64,000 bases of DNA from Siphonodentalium dalli (GCA_032622095.1 CP136065.1:25121141-25185140); one strand, 5' to 3'. Shown: positions 21,800 to 34,311, counted from the first letter of the stretch. Notes: generated from the sequence alone by a model not told the origin. Translations and numbers: made by a program.

Positions 21800-22767
21800 G
21801 CTAATTGATATACTTTTAATTAGATCCATAGCCATGGGTCTTTGTCACTTGGATTATTTGTAAATCAATCAGGCAATAATGTTAGGGCAGTCAGCAGGTA
21901 CAGGCCAATGTTTCTGTGAATAAACAATTATCATCCAATAACATTGGTGATTTGCAATGGGTCTGGGTTGGATCCAGAATCATTCTTGGCACATGTTAGA
22001 AGCAGCTTGTTCATGCTGTCTGTTAGATTGATGTCTGAAACGTGGAGATACAAGAATGCTCACTATACTCCATGATAGATGACAGAATTCCTGCTGAGAG
22101 AATTTGTTTCGTGATATATCAGTTACCCAAATCAGAAAAAAATTCTGTTATTACTGATTATTGGTGTGTCTAGTCATTGTCTTCTCCTCCCCATAGAGTG
22201 TGTTTGGTGTACTATAGAGAAGGGTCTTTGAGCTACTGGGGACCCAGCAGGGAAATGAGTCTCGCTCCGTGGGTTACTTGATAAATTACATTTGTATCGG
22301 AAGATTGAGATATGAGTTTGTCCATCATTTATGCACATAAAACAGTGTGTTACACATGCTGTAATCATTTTTACCTGAGCAGGGCGCTCTTACATATCTG
22401 CAGTAATGTTTAGTGGTAGCTTTGAAGACAGTGCACACAAAAGCAGGAAATTAATAGACAAGGCATGCAAATGCAATTTGTTGATTTAGAAATCATTGGG
22501 ATCCTGAAAAAAATGTAGAAACCACGGTATTGTTGTGATGGGGTTAGTGATTATCACATGAAAGAGGTTAAAGGATACTGCTTTTCTTTGTGTTGGTAAA
22601 CAGCATTTGAGTGCAGCTATTCCAAGGTTTAGCCTTGAATGTATTTACGATTTCTCCACTCTCCCCAGTGGGATTCCTACAAATAATGAACAGACCATTC
22701 CAATTTATAATTTATGACTGTATATTTATGTATATTTTATAATTTAATGGTAGAGTTCATTCAGGCG
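21800..22767. other. Intronic DNA without recognised feature
   Basis: No gene or repeat family identified. Confidence 0.3.
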
Positions 22768-22771
22768 TTAA

Positions 22772-22847
22772 CACGTTCACTGCCTATGCCCATTCAATTA
22801 CATGCAAAAAGTACGAGATACATGTAACTCAGTCAGCAGTGAAAGTG
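22772..22847. mobile_element. 76-bp TTAA-flanked miniature element
   Basis: TTAA (22768-22771) then CACGTTCACTGC; right end GCAGTGAAAGTG then TTAA (22848-22851). Ends match at 11 of 12 positions. It has no core hairpin and lies 12 bp from C4. Confidence 0.6.
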
Positions 22848-22859
22848 TTAATATATTAA

Positions 22860-23120
22860 CCCTTCCATGACTGGAGCTTCCTGAAATTTTTCGAAAACCC
22901 TGTGCCAATTGATTCTCTTATATATGCGAGTCTCCCATAGGATGCATCACATATATACATGTAAGAGAATACATTGACCTTACAATATTTACCTTAACCT
23001 TGTAAGCCAGTGATTGTCTTATATATGCAAGGCTCCCTATTTGGAGACTCGCATATATAAGAGAATGCACAAGCACAGGATCTTTAATGCTGCATCAGCG
23101 CAGCTCCCGTCATGAAAGGG
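22860..23120. mobile_element. Family C element C4
   Basis: TTAA at 22856-22859 and 23121-23124; CCCTTCCATGACTGGAGC and CCGTCATGAAAGGG ends; two core hairpins, the first with a small insertion (ATATATACATGTAAGAG). Confidence 0.85.
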
Positions 23121-23465
23121 TTAATATTTCAATGTTTAGCTTTGTTATCAGGAAGTCAAACAGTTATTTAAAGGTAATCTACAAAGTCTTGTGTATTTGC
23201 CAAACAACTCTTCCCTCCCATAATGTTGATGATAGATGTGCCATGGTTGTCTGAAGATCTGTAATAAACTTGTCGCCAACAGGTACAGTAAATGAGAGAG
23301 AGTCTGCATTTTTCTCATTAGGCTATGCAAAATCAATTTCCATTTCTCAGGTGCGCATAATCCTAAAACCCCTCGCGTGCAACCTTTTTAATCGCGTTCA
23401 ATCTGTTGGGGAAAAGTTTTAATCTGTATGAAATAATGGTACGTTTTCTATACAAAAGCGTGGAA

Positions 23466-23596
23466 TTGAGATCATCCTGAAATTTTGTGAAAAACTGTGT
23501 GCCAATGCTTTCTCTTATATATGCGAGGCTTACTATGGTCGACTCGCATATATAAGAGAATGCACTGGCACCAGTGCAGCTCCCATCATGAAAGGG
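23466..23596. mobile_element. Family C element C5, single-hairpin remnant
   Basis: Begins inside the left end (CCTGAAATTTTGTG), has one core hairpin, then jumps to GTGCAGCTCCCATCATGAAAGGG split before TTAA at 23597. The loop arms mix C-type (TTACTATGG) and B-type (GGTCGACTCG) sequence. Confidence 0.65.
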
Positions 23597-23600
23597 TTAA

Positions 23601-25925
23601 TACTTGCGCGCATGCTTTTCAAAATGTTTTGGTCTGAGAACTGGGAAATTGACCTTGATTGGCCTTATTACAATACAAGTTATTATTCCGTGTCTGATGC
23701 TGCATGAAGTTTTCTCACCCAGACAGAGTCTGCTTCACAGAGATTCCTTGATTAATTGCACTTTACCTGTCACCATGTCTAAGTTTTGGTGTCTTGTTTT
23801 GGAGTAAGTCGTTTGATGAATCCAGGTGTTATATAATATTTGGTGCCATTGTTGACAAACAAGTTATTAATGCAATTGTTGACAAACAAAGTTATTAAAG
23901 CAATCGCCTGTAACTTAAATCATTGTCTTAAATCCCTCCAACACATACATGCACCTATTTGTCCCCGAAACAAAATTGAGAGACCAGAGAAATCACCGAT
24001 GCGTCCATGCCAGATGGTTTCCGGATGATATCTTCAGTAATATCAAATGAAATTAAACAATATTTGAGTTTATTGGTTGGGGATAAGGTCAAGTTTGAAT
24101 ATTGGTGAGGTCTGCAAATTTTTACCAGAGTTATGGTCGTTGTCGACTTAGAATTTGCAGAATATTTTGGTTTCCGAATGATAACTTTAGTTATAGTTTT
24201 CAAATTTTTTATATGGATTACACATATGAAAATATCGGCCTCTTTCAAATTTGGGTTTGGTCCACCCTTTTTACTGGAGTTATGGTCCTTGTCAAAATTG
24301 TTCCTAAAATATAAATTTTGATTTCTAAAAATCCCTGTTTTTCCGGGGATATGTGGCCAAGTGGCCTTTTAGTTTTGTCAAATATGTAGCCAGGGTTTCT
24401 GCATATCAGTTACATCAATAACAACAACAACAATCAACCACAACATCTTTTTATTTTTCCTTCATTTCATTGACATGCTGAAGCGAAAACGGACATAAAT
24501 ATGAGGTGTGACGATTATATATCGCTTTAATTTTAAAAGATGGCATTAGTGACACTAACTAAAGATCTATACCTTACTGCTATAAAATTTACAAACATTC
24601 CATTGACAAAAGTAGTAGAATTCCAAGTAGGAATGAATATAATTCAGACTGATGCCCTGTAGACGGTATTACCCTGAGCTTTCATTAGCAAGTCATCGGC
24701 TGATAAGGGAGATACCTGCACTTTATCTTCTTTAGGTGTGGGTATTTTAATTGGACAGGTATAACTGGGCTTCATCAGCTGCCAGCACACGGCAGGTGAG
24801 TCTGTGCCAGTTCAGGTAGCTGTGTACTATATTCTCCCATTAGCGGGATGAAATGTTCTCAGAATGTTTGGCATTACTTCGAGGTTATTTTCCCTGGTTG
24901 ATGGCCGAGGAAACTCTTGGAATGCTTTCCAGTTTCTGATTTCAAAATATTTTAATGAGAGTTTTGACTGAAGCCTGCTAATGGTGCAGTCCTGATAAGT
25001 ACCTTCCCAAGAATGTTATGCACTTCTGTTTTATTTTGAAAAGAGCTTAATTAAGTATGTCTTTGTACTATAAACTGTTAAAGATGGAATCTCTCAATAT
25101 TGATGAAACTCTATTCAGACTTAAAAGTAATAGGAATATTTAATATAGATGTTCAACCTGTCTGCCGGAATCATTGATGTTACAGAGAATTATAAAATTT
25201 TGCCATTGATTTTTCACTAAAATGACCACCAAAAAAGCTCAAACAAATATATCTATTGAAAATTTTTGAAATATAGCAAAAACTAACTAATACTCTTTTT
25301 TCATGAAACCTATCACCAATGAACCCATGAACTTGAATGTGTGTACAATTAATTTTAAACCACCTCAGATTTCAAAACACATCCACATTCTATAGTTTAT
25401 AAAAGAACTATCCATATGTATTGCACCAGTTAATAATTTATAGCAGGTTGTTGTTTTAAACAGAAACAAGTCTGTAAAATTGCACACCTTGAATGACAAA
25501 CCTGTAGTATGTTATGCCATACTCTAGTGAAGTATGCTGATAAAAAATGCTTTTATCCAGCTGGGAATGGCCTCTGATTTACAGATTTAATCGCAGCTGG
25601 GTGCAGCCTGATGAGCCATATATCTCAAATCGCAGACATGGTATTTAAATCCTATGCAATGTTTACAATTTCAAACAGGCTGTATGTACCCCCAATATCA
25701 AATGAAATCACTCCATTGTTATCATAGCTTATGTGAGCTGTTAATTGTTCACTTTGAGCAGAGAGCTTCATTCTGTTTTACTGTTGTTTAGTTTCATCCA
25801 GATGGTTAAATTGATGAAATTCCTCTAGTTATTAATACTCATCTTTAACAGATGGTCTGTTCATTCATTTCCTTCAATGTTTTTCTCGTTATAAGAGAAT
25901 GGGTTGTGAAAGGAACATTTCTTAA
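23601..25925. other. Intronic DNA; one dispersed repeat near 24.1-24.3 kb
   Basis: Mostly unique AT-rich sequence. Around 24125-24300 an approximately 149-bp spaced pair 'GAGTTATGGTCGTTGTC' / 'GAGTTATGGTCCTTGTC' with TTTGGTTTCCGAATGATAAC-like sequence marks a dispersed repeat type I recall from molluscs. Open frames there are repeat-derived. Confidence 0.4.
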
Positions 25926-25929
25926 TTAA

Positions 25930-26321
25930 CCCTTTACCCAACAGAAGGGCCCTGTGCCAATGCATTCTCTTATATATGCGAGTCGACCATAGGTCGCCTC
26001 GCATATATAAGAGAATGCATTGGCTTAACACATTAAAAATTATAAAATTGTTAAAGAATGTAAGAAAAAATGGTAAAAAGTGTTAAAAAAAGATTTTTTT
26101 TAGGCCAATGCATTCTCTTATATATGCGAGGCGACCTATGGTCGACTCGCATATATAAGAGAATGCATTGGCACAGGGCATAACTGTAACTATCACAATG
26201 TGGTCAAGGAGCCGGTTCGAATGATATCCATATTTGTATGGTTCTATTGAGACAGACCGAAGATATTTTAGGCTGTTGAAGCTTTATTTGGCCGGTTTTG
26301 GCCGGTTTGTTGGGTAAAGGG
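25930..26321. mobile_element. Family B element B3, reverse orientation, full length
   Basis: TTAA at 25926-25929 and 26322-26325. Order is inverted relative to B1/B2: core hairpins first, B-specific segment last, ending GGCCGGTTTGTTGGGTAAAG + GG. Confidence 0.85.
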
Positions 26322-26329
26322 TTAAAGAC

Positions 26330-26890
26330 AGAGATTACAAACACTTCCGTAAAACTTATGGAGTTTGTCCCCCTTATGTGTTAAATTTGTCCACTGTATG
26401 TTTTTAATTTTAGTATGTCCCCTTTATGTGTTAGTGTGTCCCTCTTACATGTTAAAAACCCTTATTGTTGTTATGACAAGAAGTAGGATTTAAACAAATA
26501 GATATCCTCTTGCATTTCATTCTGTATTTGTTTAAATTGGTTTCTTTTTGCAAGAATATAAGGGGCTATGTCACCTTGAGATCTAACACTGAATTTATTT
26601 TTACGAAATTACAAACGTTCTGGAAACACAAATGATCAAACATTGATATTTCACATCTCAAATGGAATTGAAATAGTATATGTGCCATTGCTACATAAAA
26701 TTATTGTTGAATAATATATTTCATGTTATTATCCATCCCTTAACTAACAATATTTCTGATTGAGCAAAAGCAGTCACATGATAATCCGGGAAAAAGTCAT
26801 ATTGATGCAAATCGAGTTCAATATGACTTTTATAAAAGTTATCGAGACTCCATGACGTCATTTTGATAAACATACAGATGGATAATAAAA
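26330..26890. other. Intronic DNA with short tandem GTCCCCYTTATGTGTTA motifs
   Basis: Three degenerate copies of TGTCCCCCTTATGTGTTA lie near 26365-26455. A small hairpin AAGTCATATTGATG...TTCAATATGACTTTT sits at 26793-26832. No gene. Confidence 0.4.
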
Positions 26891-26894
26891 ATGT

Positions 26895-27056
26895 CATTAT
26901 ACAATGTTGTGTACCATATGTGTTTTCTTGTACTCGTCTAGGTTGTGGTGAAAAGTCATATTGGACTCGAGTCTACGCGTCTCGTCCAATACGACTGTTC
27001 ACCACAACCTGGACGAGTACAAGAAAACACATACTGTACGCAACTTTGTATAATAA
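26895..27056. repeat. Long hairpin (about 80-bp arms)
   Basis: ATGTGTTTTCTTGTACTCGT on the left pairs with ACGAGTACAAGAAAACACAT on the right; the centre is GGACTCGAGTCTACGCGTCT. The outer parts (ATTATACAATGTTG / CAACTTTGTATAAT) also pair imperfectly. Shares AGTCATATTG with the small hairpin at 26.8 kb, so both may belong to one foldback element. Confidence 0.8.
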
Positions 27057-27216
27057 CTTTATATTATGAGATACCTGTATTGTCTGTATCTCATAGCAAA
27101 AATACTTTGTGAAAAGTATTTTTACAGACACAAAGTTATTAATGACAAACACAAACCAGTTGGTGCCTGTCATTTCATCCAGCACCAAAATTTAAGTTAG
27201 GCTTGCCTCCTGCATA

Positions 27217-27426
27217 TAGTAATGCCCTAAATAATCGACTCCTTAACCACAGCATTATGGGTAATTTTTCAGGATTTAGTCGGAAATATGGCTTGTTGCC
27301 ATTCATCGGAAAGCTCCCACTGAGAGCTTTCCTATAAATGGCAACAAGCCATATTTCCGACTAAATCCTGAAAAATTACCAATAATTCTGCTGTGGTTAA
27401 GGAATCGATTATTTAGGGCATTACTG
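27217..27426. mobile_element. Family A element A7, full length
   Basis: Both arms present; left terminus mutated to TAGTAATGCCC, right GGGCATTACTG followed by TA. A 3-bp loss gives CAGCATTATGGG in the left arm. Confidence 0.85.
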
Positions 27427-27638
27427 TACAGAGACCCCCACGCTTGCTTGTAATTATACTTTTATGTATAGAGAGGTGGTCCCCTCTGCTTGCTTGTCTT
27501 CATACTTCATTGATCTGTTCCTTGATGTTCACTTGGAAATACAGACCTTCTTTAAGATGATGAATCAGCCCTGTAATAAAAATGCATTTAATGCTAATGA
27601 ATTCATAAGCCGTGATGAAGTGATATTTAGTATGAAAA

Positions 27639-28090
27639 CAAGCCTGAGTATAGTGTGCCTGTCATTTACAGAATGAGGTCCCCAGAGGGTGAATTTAGTG
27701 ATGCTATCCCGCATAGTGGGCTAGCATCACCAAATTCACCCTCTGGGGACCTCATTCTGTATGGCCTCATCTGCTATGGGAGACATAGACTCAGATTAAA
27801 GATCCCAAATGGTGAATATTGTGATGAACACCCATTGGGAACCTCGATTATGCAATATGCCGTCTGCCAATTTGGGGTTATTATAGAGAAACTAAACTAA
27901 AAAAGAAATATAATCTATGTGAAGAAGTTTCTATAGAAATTTGATAATAAAGAAACTTTCCAGAGGAGATGAGGCCTATGCAGAATGAGGTCCCTAGATG
28001 GTGAATTTAGTGATGCTAGCCCGCTATGTGGGATAGCATCACTAAATTCACCATCTGGGGTCCTCCACAGGCACACTAAACTCAGGCTTG
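27639..28090. mobile_element. Family E element E6, long form (452 bp) with 8-bp duplication
   Basis: CAAGCCTGAGTATAGTGTGC to CTCAGGCTTG, two hairpins and the internal segment (TGGGAGACATAGACTCAGAT ... GAAACTTTCCAGAGG). Exact duplication TATGAAAA at 27631-27638 and 28091-28098. Confidence 0.92.
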
Positions 28091-28098
28091 TATGAAAA

Positions 28099-28961
28099 GT
28101 GAGTTAACATGAATAAAGATGGGAGATTCCCCACATGAGCATCAAAGAGGAGGAACAGTATGGAGTGAGTATTAATAATAAATTAGGTTGATTACCCACT
28201 TACAGCTAACCAGCTGATCTACCTTGAAACAGGAGGCTGTCTGCTGTGCACTTTGTGTGCAAAATTGTGTGGATAAATAAATATCCTTAATCAAAATGAA
28301 AGATAAATATCTCAAGTTGGAGATCATGCATGCACTGGAATGCAATGAAATGTCTTTGTAATTTCCTGACTTATGCTGAATTGAATATTGGACATAGTTA
28401 TAGTGCTATATAAATAAAACCTGTCTGGGTTATAATACTGTCTCATTAACGCAGTTTTGAGGATGATGTGTGGAGTGGATGGGTCTCTCTATTTATCCAG
28501 TTTGGTTTGCTGATTCATCAGGAATGGATGAACTATTCGGGTGGTTTATCTGTACTCTTGTGTTTGGAAACTCGCAAAATTACTTTTCATTATAAATATG
28601 AGAATTTGAGTCATAGAGTAGCATTCTATAGTAGCAATCATATATTAACTGATGCCTAATTATATTATTCCCATTCATTCATTTGTAGGGATAATAAGGA
28701 ACTTTTCTAAATGTTGCTATAAAATAATAATACGTGATATTTCTTTATTCTAGCACTTCCCCTTTCCATTTTGCTATATTCTATATAATATAATCTATAC
28801 AATGTGAACGGAAGCCCAAATAATATGTGTGGCATAATAGCAGTAGATCTCACCCCCTGCCCCCTCTTCCATTTAATTTTCCACTTGTTTTGAAGCAATT
28901 TTGACAAATACTGACTTGTGATTTTCAGAGGTTTGTCTGCTTTACTCTCTTCATTCAGGGT
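28099..28961. other. Intronic DNA without recognised feature
   Basis: No gene or known repeat found; open frames at 28468 (+) and 28707 (-) lack domain features and splice context. Confidence 0.3.
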
Positions 28962-29392
28962 ACCAACTCTGTCTGACATTTGCAGAATGAGGTCCCCAGA
29001 TGGTGAATTTAGTGACGCTATCCTGCATTGTGGGCTAGCATCACCAAATTCACCCTCTGGGGATTCATTCTGCTGGGCCTCATTTTCTTGGAAATAACTA
29101 TAGTCTCAAATTAACATTCTTTTTAGTTACTTTTTCCCTTGTGAGTTTCTATATCCCCTAATTTGCAGAAGATAAATTGCATGATTGAGGTGACTAATGG
29201 GTGAATATCACCAACTTCAACTGGGGAACATCAATCTGATCCTAGGTCTCCCATAGCAGCTGAGGCCTAAGCAGAATGAGGTCCCCAGAGGGTGATTTTG
29301 GTGATGCTAGCCCACTATGCAGGATAGCGTCACTAAATTCACCCTCTTGGGACCTCATTCTGCAAATGTCAGACACATTAAGTACAGTCTTG
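28962..29392. mobile_element. Family E element E7, long form, ends eroded
   Basis: Two hairpins plus the internal segment (TAGTCTCAAATTAACATTC... CATGATTGAGGTGACTAATG). Termini are diverged (CAACTCTGTCTG and ACAGTCTTG); no clean duplication. Confidence 0.7.
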
Positions 29393-29731
29393 GTTGAAGC
29401 CATCCACAGGTAGAGTACATGTAAGACTGGTCTTGTTGAATTGTCTGAGTTCATTTGGTACTCTGCCTGCTGAATCTTCAAGTCCTATCTTCTCTCAATG
29501 TTGTGCTCCAGTAGATCAAAGGATATCACTTATTAAAACCTCAAAACAGTAAACAGCATTGACTACAGGAGAGGAAGTTTCCTCATACTTAACACAAGCC
29601 CCTCATTGTTTATAGCAAGCTGTAGTGGGTTCATAAATTATGTGTACTGTCTTCTGGAGTGCCTGTGTAGAGGGTGAGATCGAACCATCTGCCCTATTTG
29701 CACTCTGTAATGAGGGCATATAGGGCAGATG
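29393..29731. other. Intronic DNA without recognised feature
   Basis: Short stretch with nothing recognised beyond an inverted pair CTGCCCTATTTGCACTC / GAGGGCATATAGGGCAG just before C6. Confidence 0.35.
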
Positions 29732-29735
29732 TTAA

Positions 29736-29984
29736 CCCTTCCATGACTGGAGCTTCCTGAAATTTTGTGAAAACCCTGTGCCAATGCATTCTCTTATATA
29801 TGCGAATCTCCCATATCGAGTCTCGCATATAAGAGAATATATTGGCCTGACAATATTTACCTTGACCCAGTAAGCCAGTGCATTCTCTTATATATACGAG
29901 GCTCCCTAAGGTAGACATATATAAGAGAATGCACTGGCACATGATTTTTAATGCCGCACCAGCACAGCTCCCGTCATGAAAGTG
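29736..29984. mobile_element. Family C element C6
   Basis: TTAA at 29732-29735 and 29985-29988; left CCCTTCCATGACTGGAGC, right CCGTCATGAAAGTG; two core hairpins, the second partly deleted. Confidence 0.85.
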
Positions 29985-30009
29985 TTAAATATGGCAAGAA
30001 AAGCTATAA

Positions 30010-30238
30010 CCATTTCTTTACCAAATATTCATTAGGAAATGTTCAAATATTAAGTTCAACAATGTCATTTTGAATTTATTATCTGAACATTTACCACCAA
30101 TGAATAACAATCCTTGTGCACTTATCTATCGTTTGGTCTGTCGTCTGCTCACTTTTCCTGAACAGCCCTCCAAATTTGATAACAAATAAACATGGCATAC
30201 ACATGTACAATATTGTAACTAAATGTTAGAAATTATAT
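30010..30238. mobile_element. Family G element G4
   Basis: CCATTTCTTTACCAAATATTC, arm TTATTATCTGAACATTTACC, GTCGTCTGCTCACTTTTCCT and the end region GTAACTAAATGTTAGAAATTA. Divergent at both termini. Confidence 0.55.
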
Positions 30239-30331
30239 CAGGGCGATGCCATATGGCCTCCCAGGTCATCTTCCTGACATTGCCCAGGCCAATAACCACT
30301 GAGTTATCAAACACATAGACCATATTATATG

Positions 30332-30838
30332 TTATTAATTGGCCGAGTTATGAGGCCGAGGTCTGTCGTATTGGCCTGAGGAAACAACCAATTAATAAGT
30401 ATTTTATTAATTAGCAACAATGTAATAATTGTTTCACATGATGAATATATTAACATAGATATACTATTGTGTGTTTTATTAAATTAACAATTATTCCAGC
30501 TACATGTAGTTCTATTCTTGAGAACTTTGTGAATTTCACAGTACTGTCAGTTTCCACTGGGAATGATATTGATACGGATACATGTAGTTCATCCACGTAC
30601 ATGTATATTTACTCCCAAAAACAGTGACTGTCCGTAATTCATCCGAAATCAACTGCAATCTATCTTCCGTCGACACAATATTCTTTGCTGATCGAGCTAA
30701 TTACGTATGACGTCATTTACATCACCTTGACTTATTGGCCGCGTTTTCTACTTATTGGCCAACTTTTTGTTACTTATGACGTGGGCAGCGTTCAACTTAT
30801 TGCGGCCGATAAGGCGATAACCTATAGCTAATTAATAA
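30332..30838. mobile_element. Possible 507-bp insertion with TTATTAATT ends inside a G remnant
   Basis: Left TTATTAATTGGCC, right GCTAATTAATAA. Outside it, G-like AGACCATATTATATG (left) and ACTTTTATAACTATGGGAAA to ATAGATAGGG before TTAA (right, to about 30891) look like one interrupted G end. Internal TATTGGCC motifs recur (30.36, 30.73, 30.75 kb). Boundaries uncertain. Confidence 0.4.
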
Positions 30839-31118
30839 ATACTTTTATAACTATGGGAAAATCCATTGAGTATAGATAGGGTTAACTAACTGAACTATCT
30901 CATAACCTGAAGATCATGCCATGAATCTCTATATTCTGGCTAATGCCCGTAGAGATCATATTCCACCAGTACAAAAACCTGGGAACTTTTTGAAATTTTT
31001 ACAGTGAACTTTATAAATTTGAAAAAAAAACAGGGAATTTATTTCTTTCTTATGATCTGTTTCTTAACAATGTACTTCACTGTAGATGAAGGTCCCAACT
31101 CATAATTTCGCGATTTAA

Positions 31119-31353
31119 CCCTTTACCCAACAGAAGGGCCCTGTGCCAATGCATTCTCTTATATATGCGAGTCGACCATAGGTCGCCTCGCATATATAAG
31201 AGAATGCATTGGCTTAACACATTAAAAATTATAAAATTGTTAAAGAATGTAAGAAAAAATGGTAAAAAGTGTTAAAAAAAGATTTTTTTTAGGCCAATGC
31301 ATTCTCTTATATATGCGAGGCGACCTATGATCGACTCGCATATATAAGAGAAT
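31119..31353. mobile_element. Family B element B4, truncated
   Basis: TTAA at 31115-31118, left end CCCTTTACCCAACA, two core hairpins and spacer; stops after TATATAAGAGAAT, losing the B-specific segment and right terminus. Confidence 0.8.
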
Positions 31354-31757
31354 AAATTGATTGTTTATTGCGATATCGGCTCATAAAAGTCACAGAAAAG
31401 CATGCAATTTTGAGTTTGGGCCGTCACTTACATTATCGAGGAATAGGTAATAACTAAGAAATATATTCCATCGGTTATTTTTTTGACTTTATAAGGTTCC
31501 CTGTCAAAACTTCAAAAAGTTCCCAGGTTTTGCACTGGTGGATTATGATCTCTACAGGCATTTGCCAGAGTAGATATTCATGGCATGATGTAACAGGAAC
31601 CGGAGTTCTTAGTTACATGTACATGTAGCTGTGTTTGATCCAAACCTCTCTATTATCCCTCTGTTTCAGGTGTCAAAATGACTTTTGGCCCTTGAGACTT
31701 GTATTGTTTGATTGGATCTATTCCACAATAAGTTGTTATCTTTTCACTTAAAATGCA

Positions 31758-32149
31758 TTAGAGCACAATCCCATTGTTGCAATCGTTCCCTGATTTTTGG
31801 TAAAGCACACCAATTCCCAAGGCTGGCGATGAAATAGTTCAGTGATTATCCCATTGTTGGGCACCCGCAACTCATAACAAACAAATCGCACGGGCGCTTC
31901 AAAGTGGGAACAGTCTGTGTTGTTTCGGACATATCTATTCACATTCAGTTCATGTTAATCACGTTTTTGGGCGTGGCTAACCGGCTATTGTGTCCAATCG
32001 CGGCCAGCGCACGGCACATTTCCAGTTTATTGCATTATGTGTGATCAATTGTGCTCTAAGTCGGTCAGAGCAGTCGAATTGTTCTTTACCAGAATAAATC
32101 TCGTCTCCGACTCGATTGATTCTGGTAAAGAACAATTCGTGTGCTCTAA
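31758..32149. mobile_element. TTAGAGCACA-ended element, copy 1
   Basis: Starts TTAGAGCACAATC, ends CGTGTGCTCTAA (10-bp inverted match). Contains a strong hairpin at 32075-32139 (CGAATTGTTCTTTACCAGAA and complement around ATCTCGTCTCCGACTCGAT). About 270 bp from 31883 recur at 54354-54651. Superfamily unknown. Confidence 0.6.
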
Positions 32150-32469
32150 CCATTACTTAGAAATAACCCAATACTAAAATAACTTGGCAGAATGCTGTTG
32201 AGTTGTATCATCTTTGCTTGGGTGAAGTTACCCTGACTCCTTTATCAACAGTTCAAGGCTACAACATGCCAAATTTCTTTGCCTTCAGCCTACCAAGCTT
32301 GTCAAATTGCTCCACAAAGATCTAAAAGGAAAAAGTGCAAGCTAAAAGTGGGGTATCTGTAGATTTGATCCATGTTAACTGATGCAGAAAGCCCAATGGT
32401 GAGATCTGTTTATATAAGTTACCTAGTGTCTCGCTTTGTTTTCATTCTGCAATTGAAAAAATTCGAACA
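32150..32469. other. Intronic DNA without recognised feature
   Basis: Nothing recognised. Confidence 0.3.
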
Positions 32470-32477
32470 CTTGCTGC

Positions 32478-32731
32478 CAAGCCTTGAAATAGGGTGTCTG
32501 TCATTTGCAGAATGAGGTCCCCAGAGGGTGAATTTAGTGATGCTACCCCGCATAGCGGGCTAGCATCACCAAATTCACCCTCTGGGGACCTCATTCTGCT
32601 TACACCTCAGCAGAATGAGGTTCCCAGAGGGTGAATTTGGTTATGCTAGCCGGCTATGCGGGGTAGCATCACTAAATTCACCCTCTGGGGACCTCATTCT
32701 GCAAATGACAGACACCCTATTTCAAGGCTTG
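32478..32731. mobile_element. Family E element E8, two-hairpin form (254 bp) with 8-bp duplication
   Basis: CAAGCCTTGAAATAGGGTGT to TTTCAAGGCTTG; two hairpins joined by a CTTACACCTCAGC linker, the whole forming one larger palindrome. Exact duplication CTTGCTGC at 32470-32477 and 32732-32739. Confidence 0.93.
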
Positions 32732-32739
32732 CTTGCTGC

Positions 32740-33900
32740 TCTCAGTCTATTTGGACTACTCTTGTCAGATAAGATTTCCAAAAACATTCATAAAACTCAT
32801 TACGTTGAATGATGCAGGGTAGGCATTTGGCCCCTGCATGGTGAGGGCCTCCCCAGTTCATTTCTTATGATGTATAGCTTCCTAATTGGTGTTTTTACTG
32901 CTACCGGATAGTGCTGAAAACAATCAAGAGGAGCGGAGTCTACGAAACTGATATAAGAAAAACACAATTCATAGAATTATCTCACTGAAGAAGTCAGCTT
33001 TCTTTGCAAGAAATGGTCAATTCTTGGCAATTATGTTCTTGCAAGATAAACATTTTGACTTCATAGAGATGTTATACCCCTATATATTATTCTTCCTTGA
33101 ACTGGATACTAAAGGAATTATTGGCCAGCAAATACATTTAGATCTTAGTCTGATCAGAATGGGTCCCTAAGGAAATAGTTCAGAGGATAGCTTGCTTTTT
33201 GATGTTTTGAATAATGAGCCATTGTATACTATCACTTTACATGTATTGTCTGTAAGAATAATGTTATCACAGTTGCCAGGGAACTTTTTGTCCCTATACA
33301 TCTTGGTATTCTGTGTCAGGATAATGTCTATCTCACCCCTGGTCAAGTGATCCTGCGAATGTGATATGATGCTGTTGGGTCCTGCTGAATTGCTATGATG
33401 CTGTTAGGGCAAACTGATGCTGTTAACAAAAAGTACCATTATATTTGTTTAATTTGTCTTTTTTGCGGTGTTCCGATAATCTGAACATATCCAGGAAAAG
33501 CCATTATGCAAATCAAACATTCAAAAACATATTTATTGCGAAATATTTTTAATACTGGTTGTATTAGTTGTTGAAAATCGACTATAGTCAAGATGGTTAT
33601 TCACATTGTTTTAGAAACACCAGCGCATGCATTATATTTTTCAAAAATATCTATGTTCTTGAATGTTTCATACACACACAGTTTTTTTGTCAAATCGCTC
33701 GGATTAGCCAAACACTGTGAAAATGACAACTTGATCACTTGAGTAGGGGTGTATCTGTCTCCACCTGGTTAGGTTTACAATAATGATATTATTGAAATAT
33801 TTCTATTCCTTTGCATTGAAACTTGAAGATCCTGTGGGGCTGTGAAAGCCTAGCATACATGTATTCTTGAACATGACAAATGACAATTCAAGACCTGATA
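32740..33900. other. Intronic DNA without recognised feature
   Basis: AT-rich. Only a minor GATGCTGTT triplet near 33370-33420. No gene. Confidence 0.3.
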
Positions 33901-33990
33901 CAGTAATGCCCTAAATAATTGACTCCTTAACCATATCAGAATTACCCATAATTCTGCTGTGGTTAAGGAGTCGATTATTTAGGGCCTTCG
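33901..33990. mobile_element. Family A element A8, short 90-bp hairpin
   Basis: CAGTAATGCCCTAAATAATT, arms meeting at AGAATTACCCATAATTCT, right terminus decayed (AGGGCCTTCGTG). The whole centre is deleted, independently of A2. Confidence 0.75.
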
Positions 33991-34099
33991 TGTAAGTGCA
34001 ATAGGGATCCTTGTCGTTATACGCACCTCTTACTGAATGCACAGGTAATTGAAAAATCTAGAATATTGTTCAATAATGTGCTAGAATTTGAGAGTAGAG

Positions 34100-34308
34100 T
34101 CCTTAGCATAGGGCGTTTTGTTGAACATATTATCTGAACAATTCTCACCAATGAATCAGAATGAACATGAATAATTCGGCTCTTGTGTTGTCTGTTTTTC
34201 TGTCTGTCGTCTGATTTTATTACCTGAAAACCCCCTCCAAATGAATAATAGACCATTCGAATATATACTGTTATAACTGAGGGGAGAATCCATTCAGTAT
34301 AGAAAGGA
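34100..34308. mobile_element. Family G element G5, right two-thirds
   Basis: TGTTGAACATATTATCTGAA, CCCCCTCCAAATGAATAATA, AACTGAGGGGAGAATCCATT and ATAGAAAGGA then TTAA. The left terminus is missing. Confidence 0.6.
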
Positions 34309-34311
34309 TTA

